From Methylobacterium dankookense (GTDB lineage Bacteria; Pseudomonadota; Alphaproteobacteria; Rhizobiales; Beijerinckiaceae), in NCBI RefSeq assembly GCF_902141855.1, contig NZ_CABFVH010000016.1:46463-110462 (forward strand): a stretch of DNA of 64,000 nucleotides, given 5' to 3'. Under the pieces are notes generated by a model, which saw only the letters and a list, made by a program, of their open reading frames with translations, was not told the origin of the DNA and did not search any database. Each line of letters opens with the position of its first letter. The stretch's first letter is position 1. The position numbers and the translations under genes are program-made. Below are positions 57,187-64,000 of the stretch, in pieces.

Positions 57187-57420
57187 ATGGCAAGCGGAGT
57201 GACACCCGAGAGACCGAGCAGCCTGTCCGGGCTGACGGAAGCCGAAGCCAAGGAGTTCCACGCGATCTTCCTGACGAGCTTCATCATCTTCACGGCGATC
57301 GCCGTGGTCGCCCACATCCTCGTCTGGCTGTGGCGGCCCTGGCTGCCCGGGCCGCAGGGCTACGCCTCGCTCGAGGGCGTCGGCGAGACGGCCCGAGCGC
57401 TTCTTCCTCTCATCGGCTGA
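57187..57420 (+). CDS. pufB: LH1 antenna beta subunit PufB
   Basis: 77 residues, longer than the usual 48-70 because of a C-terminal tail ([21 protein letters not shown]). The conserved core [20 protein letters not shown] and [16 protein letters not shown] holds the bacteriochlorophyll-binding His in the membrane helix. GGAGG is 9 bases before the ATG. Pairs with PufA to form the ring round the reaction centre. Confidence 0.96.
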   Translation: MASGVTPERPSSLSGLTEAEAKEFHAIFLTSFIIFTAIAVVAHILVWLWRPWLPGPQGYASLEGVGETARALLPLIG

Positions 57421-57431
57421 GGAGATCGGCG

Positions 57432-57614
57432 ATGCACAAGATCTGGCTCCTGTTCGATCCGCGGCGGACGCTGGTGGCTCTGTTCACCTTCCTGTTCGTC
57501 CTGGCGCTGCTGATCCACTTCATCCTGCTCTCGACCGACCGGTTCAACTGGCTCGACGGCCCCAAGAAGGCCGCCGACGCCCAGAGCCTCGTCCTGCCGA
57601 GCCTGCCCGCCTGA
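57432..57614 (+). CDS. pufA: LH1 antenna alpha subunit PufA
   Basis: 60 residues with the single TM helix [20 protein letters not shown], whose His binds bacteriochlorophyll, followed by [13 protein letters not shown] (the Trp sets absorption). Typical start [19 protein letters not shown] site 5 bases upstream. Confidence 0.96.
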   Translation: MHKIWLLFDPRRTLVALFTFLFVLALLIHFILLSTDRFNWLDGPKKAADAQSLVLPSLPA

Positions 57615-57624
57615 CGGGCGGAAC

Positions 57625-57650
57625 GCCGCGGCGCCCTCCGGTGCCGCGGC
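57625..57650 (+). promoter_or_regulatory. Stable stem-loop between pufA and pufL
   Basis: GCCGCGGCGCC-CTCC-GGTGCCGCGGC: 11 base pairs with one G-U in RNA and a four-base loop, 10 bases after pufA. Stem-loops at this place in Rhodobacter block 3' decay and make pufBA mRNA more abundant than pufLM, setting the LH1 to reaction-centre ratio. Confidence 0.75.
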
Positions 57651-57699
57651 CCACGAGCGAGAGAGCTTTCGGGAGGCCCGACGCCGGGAGGGATTCGCC

Positions 57700-58527
57700 A
57701 TGGCGATGCTGAGCTTCGAGCGCAAATACAGGATCCGCGGCGGCACGCTCCTCGGCGGAGACCTGTTCGACTTCTGGATCGGACCATTCTACGTCGGATT
57801 CTTCGGGGTCACGACGATCTTCTTCTCGGTGCTCGGCACCGCGCTGATCCTCTACGGGGCGGCGATCGGGCCGACCTGGAACATCTGGCAGATCAACATC
57901 GCGCCGCCCGACCTGAAATACGGGCTGGCCCTCGCGCCGCTGCGGGAAGGCGGGCTCTGGCAGATCATCACCTTCTGCGCGATCGGCGCCTTCTGCTCCT
58001 GGGCCCTGCGCGAGGTCGAGATCTGCCGCAAGCTCGGCATCGGCTACCACGTGCCGTTCGCCTTCTCGGTGGCGATCTTCGCCTACGTGGTGCTGGTGGT
58101 GGTGCGCCCGTTGCTGATGGGCGCCTGGGGCTACGGCTTCCCCTACGGCATCCTGAGCCACTTGGACTGGGTCTCGAACACCGGCTACCAGTATCTCCAC
58201 TTCCACTACAACCCGGCGCACATGCTCGCGGTGAGCTTCTTCTTCACCACGACCTTCGCGCTGGCGCTCCACGGCTCGCTGATCCTGTCGTCGACGAATC
58301 CACCCAAGGATGACGACGTGGTGAAGACGCCCGAGCACGAGGACACCTTCTTCCGCGACACGATCGGCTACTCGATCGGCACGCTCGGCATCCACCGGCT
58401 CGGCCTGTTCCTGGCCCTCTCGGCCGGGTTCTGGAGCGCGGTCTGCATCGTGATCAGCGGCCCGTTCTGGACCCGCGGCTGGCCGGAATGGTGGGGCTGG
58501 TGGCTCAATCTTCCGGTCTGGCGCTGA
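57700..58527 (+). CDS. pufL: Reaction centre L subunit PufL
   Basis: 275 residues, five TM helices; binds the special pair and QA/QB path cofactors together with [37 protein letters not shown] start, and the His ligands lie in [16 protein letters not shown] (helix D) and later in [10 protein letters not shown]. Ribosome site GGGAGGGA 7 bases upstream. Confidence 0.98.
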   Translation: MAMLSFERKYRIRGGTLLGGDLFDFWIGPFYVGFFGVTTIFFSVLGTALILYGAAIGPTWNIWQINIAPPDLKYGLALAPLREGGLWQIITFCAIGAFCSWALREVEICRKLGIGYHVPFAFSVAIFAYVVLVVVRPLLMGAWGYGFPYGILSHLDWVSNTGYQYLHFHYNPAHMLAVSFFFTTTFALALHGSLILSSTNPPKDDDVVKTPEHEDTFFRDTIGYSIGTLGIHRLGLFLALSAGFWSAVCIVISGPFWTRGWPEWWGWWLNLPVWR

Positions 58528-58541
58528 AGGGGGAGGGCGGC

Positions 58542-59519
58542 ATGGCCTATTACCAGAACATCTTCACCCAGGTTCAGGTGCGCCCGGTCGAGCCGGAGCG
58601 CGGCATCCCGGTCGCGGTCGACGCCCGCGTCGGGAAGGCCTTCAACAGCTACCTGTTCGGGCTGATCGGCAACAGCCAGGTCGGGCCGATCTACGGCGGC
58701 TATCTCGGCGCGCTCTCGCTCGCCTGCGGGCTGATCGCCTTCGAGATCATCGGGCTCAACATGTGGGCCTCCGTGAACTGGGATCCGGTGCAGTTCGTGC
58801 GCCAGCTCCCCTGGCTGGCGCTGGGGCCGCCGCTGCCGAAATACGGGCTGAAGGTGCTGCCGCCGCTGAACGAGGGCGGCTGGTGGCTGATCGCCGGCTT
58901 CTTCCTCACCGCCTCGATCCTGCTCTGGTGGGTGCGGCTCTACCGGCGGGCGCGGGCGCTGGGTCTCGGCACCCACGTGCCCTGGGCCTTCGCGAGCGCC
59001 ATCTGGCTCTACCTCGTGCTCGGCTTCATCCGGCCGCTGCTGATGGGCTCGTGGAGCGAGGCGGTGCCGTTCGGGATCTTCCCGCACCTCGATTGGACCG
59101 CGGCATTCTCGCTGCGCTACGGCAACCTGTTCTACAACCCGTTCCACATGCTCTCGATCGCGTTCCTGTACGGATCGACGCTGCTCTTCGCGATGCATGG
59201 CGGCACCATCCTCGCCTGCTCCCGCTACGGCGCCGAGCGCGAGATCGACCAGATCGTCGACCGCGGCACGGCCACCGAGCGGGCCGCCCTGTTCTGGCGC
59301 TGGACCATGGGCTTCAACGCCACGATGGAATCGGTCCACCGCTGGGCCTGGTGGTTCGCGGTGCTGACCACGCTCACCGGCGGCATCGGCATCCTGCTCA
59401 CCGGCACCGTCGTCGACAACTGGTACCTCTGGGCGGTCAAGCACGGCGTCGCGCCCGCCTATCCCGACGTGTTCGGCCCGATCATCGACCCGCTCAAAGC
59501 CCCGGGAGGCACGCCATGA
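58542..59519 (+). CDS. pufM: Reaction centre M subunit PufM
   Basis: 325 residues, five TM helices, pseudo-twofold partner of [20 protein letters not shown] start; [27 protein letters not shown] holds special-pair and iron ligands. AAGGGGGAGGG precedes the ATG. The last residues extend past the helix E end and the stop overlaps pufC. Confidence 0.98.
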   Translation: MAYYQNIFTQVQVRPVEPERGIPVAVDARVGKAFNSYLFGLIGNSQVGPIYGGYLGALSLACGLIAFEIIGLNMWASVNWDPVQFVRQLPWLALGPPLPKYGLKVLPPLNEGGWWLIAGFFLTASILLWWVRLYRRARALGLGTHVPWAFASAIWLYLVLGFIRPLLMGSWSEAVPFGIFPHLDWTAAFSLRYGNLFYNPFHMLSIAFLYGSTLLFAMHGGTILACSRYGAEREIDQIVDRGTATERAALFWRWTMGFNATMESVHRWAWWFAVLTTLTGGIGILLTGTVVDNWYLWAVKHGVAPAYPDVFGPIIDPLKAPGGTP

Positions 59520-60625
59520 GGACGGTGCTCGGCATCATCGCGGGCGTCGCCGCGCTGCTCCTCACCGTCGCGCAGTTCGGCACGGCGGGCTGGACCAAGC
59601 CGCCGATCCTGGCCAACCAGCACGGCTTCCGCGGGACCGGCATGGACCAGGTCAAGACCAAGGCGGAGGCCGCCGCCATCCGGGACGCCAACGTCGCCCC
59701 GGCCCCGGCCGAGAAGGTCGAGCCCGGCACCGACAAGGCCGGCACGACCTACGAGAACGTCCAGGTGCTCAAGGACATCAGCACCGAGGAGTTCAACCGC
59801 CTGATGGTCTCCATCACGGAGTGGGTCTCGCCGCAGCAGGGCTGTACCTACTGCCACAACACCGAGAACATGGCCGACGACAGCCTGTACCAGAAGAAGG
59901 TCGCCCGCCGGATGCTGCAGATGGTCCAGCACATCAACGCGGACTGGAAGGAGAAGCATGTCGGCGAGGCGGGGGTGACCTGCTACACCTGCCACCGCGG
60001 CAACCCGGTGCCGGCCCAGGTCTGGTTCGACGCGCCGAGCCCGACCCGCGGCTTCATCGCCCGCAACAACGGGCAGAACATGGCCACGCCCTCGACCGGC
60101 CTCGCCTCGCTGCCCTACACCTATCTGGAGGACTACCTCGCCAAGCCCGATCCCGACCAAAGCGCGATCCGGGTGAACGCGACCACGGCGCTGCCCGAGG
60201 GCAAGGGCAAGCCGATCCAGCAGGCCGAGCGCACCTTCGCCCTGATGATCCACATGTCGGAATCGCTCGGGGTGAACTGCACCTACTGCCACAATACCCG
60301 CGCGGTGGCGGAGTGGTCGCAGAGCACGCCGCAGCGCACCCTGGCCTGGCACGGCATCCGCATGGTGCGCGACCTCAACGGAGCCTACATCACGCCGCTG
60401 ACCGCGACCTTCCCGCCGAACCGCCTCGGGCCGAAGGGCGACGCGCCGAAGATCAACTGCGCCACCTGCCACAACGGCCAGAACAAGCCGCTGGGCGGCG
60501 CGCACGTGATCGAGGCCTATCCGGAGCTCGCCCGCAACACGGCGGCGGCCTCCGCCCCGCAGGAGAAGCCGGCTCCGGCTCCAACGCCTGCACCGACGCC
60601 TGCACCGGCTCCGGCGCCGCAATGA
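59516..60625 (+). CDS. pufC: Reaction centre tetrahaem cytochrome PufC
   Basis: Periplasmic cytochrome that re-reduces the oxidised special pair. 369 residues with an N-terminal membrane anchor and four haem motifs: CTYCH (110), CYTCH (156), CTYCH (255), CATCH (315). The C-terminus is a Pro/Ala repeat (about 25 residues) often found in this family. ATG overlaps the pufM stop. Last gene of the puf operon. Confidence 0.97.
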   Translation: MRTVLGIIAGVAALLLTVAQFGTAGWTKPPILANQHGFRGTGMDQVKTKAEAAAIRDANVAPAPAEKVEPGTDKAGTTYENVQVLKDISTEEFNRLMVSITEWVSPQQGCTYCHNTENMADDSLYQKKVARRMLQMVQHINADWKEKHVGEAGVTCYTCHRGNPVPAQVWFDAPSPTRGFIARNNGQNMATPSTGLASLPYTYLEDYLAKPDPDQSAIRVNATTALPEGKGKPIQQAERTFALMIHMSESLGVNCTYCHNTRAVAEWSQSTPQRTLAWHGIRMVRDLNGAYITPLTATFPPNRLGPKGDAPKINCATCHNGQNKPLGGAHVIEAYPELARNTAAASAPQEKPAPAPTPAPTPAPAPAPQ

Positions 60626-60631
60626 GGCGGA

Positions 60632-60660
60632 GGCGCCGGCGGGGTCAGCCCGCCGGCGCC
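60632..60660. terminator. Bidirectional hairpin between pufC and the SLAC1-type gene
   Basis: Perfect 12-base stem GGCGCCGGCGGG/CCCGCCGGCGCC with loop GTCAG; it begins 7 bases after pufC and includes the stop codon of the convergent gene. No U-tract, but strength and position fit a terminator for both strands. Confidence 0.65.
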
Positions 60661-61652
60661 CGCCGGCTCCCGAGCAGCAGGGCGAGGGTCCGGACCGCGA
60701 TCCAGCCGATGACGAGGTTGGCGGCCACGAAGAGCGGGACGGCGAGGGCCGCGCTCGGCCCCGCCAGCCCGCGCTCCGTCAGGCGCAGGGCGGCGAGGGG
60801 GAGGGCGGAGACGCCGAACGTATAGGCCCAGGCCGCGGGCGAGAACGGCTGGCGCCGCAGCCAGGGCACCAGCCGCAGCGTCACCAGGGCCTGGAACAGG
60901 GCGTAGCCGAACAGGATCTGGGCGAGCCGGTCCGGCGGCCCGTCGGTGACCGCGAGATAGGCGACGCAGGCCACCGCGGGCGGCGCGAGGTGCAGCCCGA
61001 GCGAGGCGCGCAGCCCCACCGGCAGGGTCTTCAGGATCAGCCGGTGCACGACGACGGATTCCAGCGTCAGCCAGGACAGGAGGCCGGCTCCGAAGAAGAG
61101 CAGGCCCAGCTCCTTCATCTCGAGCGAGGCGCAGGTGATGGCCGCCACGAAGCCCCCGCCGACGGTGGGCGTGTAGAGGATCGGCGACGTCGCCTCGAAG
61201 GCCCGGTTCCCCATCCAGAGGCCGCCGACGCCCCAGGCGGCGAACAGGGTCGTGCCGACGAGCCCGGCCAGGGCCATCGCCCCCGCGGCGGCCGGCCAGT
61301 GCGGCGCGAGGCCGACGGCGGCGATCATCGTGGCGATCGGGACCAGCGAGCCGAGGAACGCGGCGGTCGGATCGCGCGCCTCGGCGCGGACGGCGTCGCG
61401 GTCGTTCAGCCACCGGAGGGCGTAGAGGGCGATCCAGGCCGCCCAGACCGCCACGCCGCAGAGGGAGACCGCCTCGCCGATCCAGGCCGGCGCCAGCCCG
61501 ATCCGGGCGGCCGTCCGCCAGCCATTGCCCAACCCGCACAGGCCGAGGACCATCCCGAAGAAGGTGGCCGGGACCCGGAGCCGCGACATCCGCCCCCGCG
61601 GGGCCCGGTCGGCGCGCGCGGAGGCCTTCTTCGTCTCGGCCGCGTCGCTCAT
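60645..61652 (-). CDS. SLAC1/TehA-family transporter
   Basis: About 335 residues with ten hydrophobic helices, like the TehA/SLAC1 anion-channel family (tellurite resistance/dicarboxylate transporter). MSRLRVPATFFGMVLGLCGLGNGWR fits the family start (PxxFFGMVLGLAGLGxAWR). Substrate unknown; family members pass anions or dicarboxylates. ATG 61652 lies one base after the MocR-type gene's stop, so both are coupled. Confidence 0.85.
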   Translation of the reverse strand: MSDAAETKKASARADRAPRGRMSRLRVPATFFGMVLGLCGLGNGWRTAARIGLAPAWIGEAVSLCGVAVWAAWIALYALRWLNDRDAVRAEARDPTAAFLGSLVPIATMIAAVGLAPHWPAAAGAMALAGLVGTTLFAAWGVGGLWMGNRAFEATSPILYTPTVGGGFVAAITCASLEMKELGLLFFGAGLLSWLTLESVVVHRLILKTLPVGLRASLGLHLAPPAVACVAYLAVTDGPPDRLAQILFGYALFQALVTLRLVPWLRRQPFSPAAWAYTFGVSALPLAALRLTERGLAGPSAALAVPLFVAANLVIGWIAVRTLALLLGSRRAPAG

Positions 61653-61653
61653 C

Positions 61654-63075
61654 TCAGACGACCGTGGTGACGGCGCCGGGCGGGTGCGCCAGCAGCGTCC
61701 CGAGCAGGCTGAGGCCGTAGCGCAGCGTCTCGCGGTCGGGCGCGGCGCCGAGCGACACCCGGATCGCCTCCGGCGCGGGCCCGACCGCGAAGGCATCGCT
61801 CAGGACGACGGACAGACCGAGCTGCCGCGCATGCGCCCCGAACGCGTCCCGGCGCCAGGGCTCCGGGAGCGGGAGCCAGAGATGGTGCCCGCAGGGCTGC
61901 GCCCGCAGGTCGAGGCCCTGGAGCGTCTCCTGCGCGATCGCCTGCCGGAGGCCGTTCTCCTGCCTGACGGAGGCGACGATCGCGTCGATCTCCCCGTCGG
62001 CGATCCACCGGGAGGCGAGGGCGGCCGCGAGCGGCGAGGCCATCATGCTGATGGCGCGCAACTCGGCGGCGAGCCGGACCGCCTCGCTCGTCCCCGGCGC
62101 CGCGACATAGGCGATGCGCAGCCCCGGGCTGACGCATTTCGACAGCGTCGCGACGTGCCAGGTGATGTCGCCCGCCAGGGCGGCGATGGGCGCCGGCGCG
62201 TCGGGCGGCAGCGCGCCGTAGGCGTCGTCCTCGAGGATCGCGACCCCGTGCGCGCGGGCGATCTCGGCGATGCGCGCGCGCCGCGCCCGCGGCAGCGTCG
62301 CCGTGGTCGGGTTGTCGAGGGTCGGGACCACGTAGAGGGCGCGCGGCCGCTCGGCCCGGCAGCAGGCGAGGAAGGCCTCCGGCAGGAGCCCGTCCGCGTC
62401 GGCGGCCACGGGGACGAGGCGGGCGCTCCGCCGCTCGGCGATCATGCGCAGCCCGGGATAGGTCAGGGCCGGGACGCAGAGGGCGTCGCCCGGCTTCAGG
62501 AGGACGGCGAGGGCGGCGGCGAGGGCGGCCTGCGCGCCCCCCGCCACGAGGACGCGCTGCACCGGGAGCGGCCCGAGCCGCGCGCCGAGCCAGTGCGCCG
62601 CCGCGGCGCGGTCGGCGAGGTTCCCGGCGCTGTCCTGATACTGCATCCGGTTGAGGAAGCCGGCCGAGCCGGCGACGTGCGACAGGCCGGCCTCCAGGCG
62701 CTCGGCCAGCCGCGCCGCCGCCGGCTGCGGCGGCATGTTCATGCTGAAATCGACGCTGCCGGAGGGGTCCGGCATGCGCGGGGGAGGGGGAGGGGGAGGG
62801 GAAGGGGCGGGGAAAGCGGACGGCGGCGCGGGGCCGCGGACGAAGCTGCCCCTGCCGGCGGCGGCCTCGATCAGGCCCGTCCGGCGCGCCTCGTTGAAGG
62901 CGCGGGTGACCGTGGTGAGGTCCACCTCGAGCCGCTTGGCCAGGGCGCGCTGCGGCGGCAGGCGCGCGCCGGGGGCGAGCCGCCCCGTGCGGATGTCCTC
63001 GGCTAGGGCCTTGACGATGGCCAAGTATTTCGGCCCGGCGCCGCCGTCGATTGTCGGGCTCCAGGATTCCATCAT
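61654..63075 (-). CDS. MocR-type (GntR/aminotransferase) transcriptional regulator
   Basis: A 473-residue fusion: GntR winged helix at residues about 15-80 (LPPQRALAKRLEVDLTTVTRAFNEARRTGLI), a Pro-rich linker (about 85-105), then a fold-type I aminotransferase domain with the PLP lysine in TLSKCVSPGLRIAYV and DNPTTAT. These regulators bind PLP and act on neighbouring genes. ATG 63075 follows AGGGG; ATG 63072 is an alternative. Divergent from the DUF983 gene and coupled to the SLAC1-type transporter gene. Confidence 0.93.
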   Translation of the reverse strand: MMESWSPTIDGGAGPKYLAIVKALAEDIRTGRLAPGARLPPQRALAKRLEVDLTTVTRAFNEARRTGLIEAAAGRGSFVRGPAPPSAFPAPSPPPPPPPRMPDPSGSVDFSMNMPPQPAAARLAERLEAGLSHVAGSAGFLNRMQYQDSAGNLADRAAAAHWLGARLGPLPVQRVLVAGGAQAALAAALAVLLKPGDALCVPALTYPGLRMIAERRSARLVPVAADADGLLPEAFLACCRAERPRALYVVPTLDNPTTATLPRARRARIAEIARAHGVAILEDDAYGALPPDAPAPIAALAGDITWHVATLSKCVSPGLRIAYVAAPGTSEAVRLAAELRAISMMASPLAAALASRWIADGEIDAIVASVRQENGLRQAIAQETLQGLDLRAQPCGHHLWLPLPEPWRRDAFGAHARQLGLSVVLSDAFAVGPAPEAIRVSLGAAPDRETLRYGLSLLGTLLAHPPGAVTTVV

Positions 63076-63095
63076 TGACCCCTGTCGTTGTCCGG

Positions 63096-63109
63096 ATGTA
63101 TGCATACAT
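63096..63109. promoter_or_regulatory. Palindromic operator next to the MocR-type gene
   Basis: ATGTATGCATACAT, a perfect 14-base palindrome with half-site ATGTATG, 20 bases before the regulator's ATG. A likely autoregulatory site. Confidence 0.6.
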
Positions 63110-63161
63110 ACAACTTGCGGACAAGGGATACGGCCTCTCCGGCCATCACCCATCCTCGGAA

Positions 63162-63188
63162 ATGTATGGTTCAATGATCCATACATTC
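63162..63188. promoter_or_regulatory. Inverted-repeat operator in the divergent region
   Basis: AATGTATGG-N9-CCATACATT with perfect 9-base arms carrying the same TGTATG/CATACA half-sites as the palindrome at 63096. Lies between the MocR-type and DUF983 genes, 63 bases before the latter. Confidence 0.65.
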
Positions 63189-63250
63189 GCGACAGGCAAG
63201 GCATCCGTCCCGCCATCGGACAGAGCGGGCCAGTTCAGGAACGGTGGACC

Positions 63251-63682
63251 ATGCACAGGACGACCGATCGATCGCCGCTCTCCGTCGGGCTGCGCTGCCG
63301 CTGCCCGCGCTGCGGCGAGGGGCGCCTGTTCGACGGCTTCATCACCCTGAAGCCCGGCTGCGAGGCCTGCGGGCTCGATTACGGCTTCGCCGACCCGGCG
63401 GACGGCCCCGCCTTCTTCATCATGATGACGATGGCCTTCCCGGTCACCGCCTTCGGCATCTGGCTGGAGCTGACCTACGATCCGCCGCTCTGGATCCATG
63501 CGGCCGTCACGCTGCCGCTGCTCCTGCTGGCCTGCGTGCCGATCATCCGGCCGCTGAAGGGGCTCTTCATCGCCAGCCAGTACGTCAACAAGGCGGAGGA
63601 GGGCCGTTTCGCGGTCCCGTCCGATCCCGTCCGGACGAGGGCCCAAGTGGGGCAGGCCAGCACGATTGAAAACGCCTCGTAA
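63251..63682 (+). CDS. DUF983 membrane protein
   Basis: A 143-residue protein with two TM helices (about 53-75 and 80-105) and two Cys pairs in CRCPRCGEG and CEACGLDYG that look like a zinc ribbon. This is the DUF983 family; function not established. Divergent from the MocR-type regulator, whose operator lies in its upstream region, so it may be a target. Confidence 0.88.
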   Translation: MHRTTDRSPLSVGLRCRCPRCGEGRLFDGFITLKPGCEACGLDYGFADPADGPAFFIMMTMAFPVTAFGIWLELTYDPPLWIHAAVTLPLLLLACVPIIRPLKGLFIASQYVNKAEEGRFAVPSDPVRTRAQVGQASTIENAS

Positions 63683-63831
63683 TCCCTCGGTATCGATCCG
63701 TAACATGAAAATTTTCACAGATTTCCTGAACTGAATATTTGACACTCATCAATTTCCGACCCACGACGCCAGGGGACAACGCGGCCGGATTACTGTCGGT
63801 CTCGGCATAGTCCACCCCGGATCACTGCGGA

Positions 63832-64000
63832 ATGACGCAGCGGCCGGGGCACCGGCGGGGGGCTGTCACCGTGCTGTTCGCGTCCCCGCCATTCCTGTTC
63901 ATATTCCTGCCGTGTGCGGTGCTGGGCTTCTTCCTGATCGGCCGGAGCGGGCGGCCCGCCCTGGCGCTCGGCTGGCTCGCCGCGGCCTCGCTGGTCTTCT
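63832..64000 (+). CDS. MBOAT-family acyltransferase, 5' part (cut by window end)
   Basis: Only the N-terminus is visible: LFASPPFLFIFLPCAVLGFFLIGRSGRPALALGWL, the usual opening of AlgI-like membrane-bound O-acyltransferases. ATG 63832 or GTG 63871 could start it; the GTG gives the family-typical N-terminus. The gap 63683-63831 is AT-rich and probably holds its promoter. Confidence 0.65.
   Translation, partial: MTQRPGHRRGAVTVLFASPPFLFIFLPCAVLGFFLIGRSGRPALALGWLAAASLVF

Noticed and set aside
63585..63815. 76-codon minus-strand frame over the DUF983 gene end
   Set aside because: No ribosome site and mostly antisense to DUF983; the AT-rich upstream part is better explained as promoter DNA for the MBOAT gene.

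Overview
This window is a nearly complete photosynthesis gene cluster (PGC) of an aerobic anoxygenic phototrophic alphaproteobacterium. The gene content (bch, crt, puf and puh genes, hemA, and the aerobic ring-E cyclase acsF with no bchE), the very high GC content, the PGC gene order and the flanking gene types fit Methylobacteriaceae, most likely Methylobacterium. The genus is an inference from content; no search was run.

Layout. 1-12600 is the left flank: a small secreted protein, a beta-carbonic anhydrase with a SulP transporter, two small minus-strand genes, a GAF/HisKA_2-type histidine kinase, an RND metal-efflux pair, a secreted protein, a PAS-GGDEF protein and an acetyltransferase. 12700-15800 holds a PsiE-like protein, a three-haem cytochrome c and a small membrane protein. 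15775-19727 (minus) is bchG-PucC-like-bchP-tspO. 20142-22490 (minus) is ppsR behind its B12-type antirepressor ppaA/aerR. 22927-38798 (plus) is one long run: bchFNBHLM-lhaA-puhABC-orf-acsF-puhE-hemA. 38994-46265 (plus) is bchI-bchD-bchO and crtI-crtB. 46802-49197 (minus) is crtD-crtC. 49636-60625 (plus) is crtEF, then bchCXYZ-pufQBALMC. The right flank has a SLAC1/TehA-type transporter coupled to a MocR-type regulator, a divergent DUF983 gene, and the start of an MBOAT acyltransferase gene.

How it works together. HemA makes 5-aminolevulinate. BchHID, BchM, AcsF, BchNBL, BchF, BchXYZ, BchC, BchG and BchP convert protoporphyrin to bacteriochlorophyll a. CrtE, B, I, C, D and F make spirilloxanthin-type carotenoids. 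PufBA form LH1, PufLM with PuhA the reaction centre, and PufC the tetrahaem donor. PuhBCE, LhaA and PufQ assist assembly. No pucBA (LH2) or pufX is present. PpsR boxes (TGT-N12-ACA) stand before bchG, crtI, crtE and bchC, with a near-match before bchF, and several overlap the -35 element.

The most unusual feature is a set of GC-rich palindromic repeats, in at least four families, filling the intergenic spaces. The same elements also lie in frame inside bchD (several insertions, protein about 850 aa instead of about 560-600), bchB (linker before the C-terminal domain) and the 3' end of bchM. One hairpin-pair family has no stop triplet in any of six frames in most copies and shows compensatory stem changes. 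This resembles the protein-invading palindromic elements of Rickettsia, here hitting essential bacteriochlorophyll enzymes.
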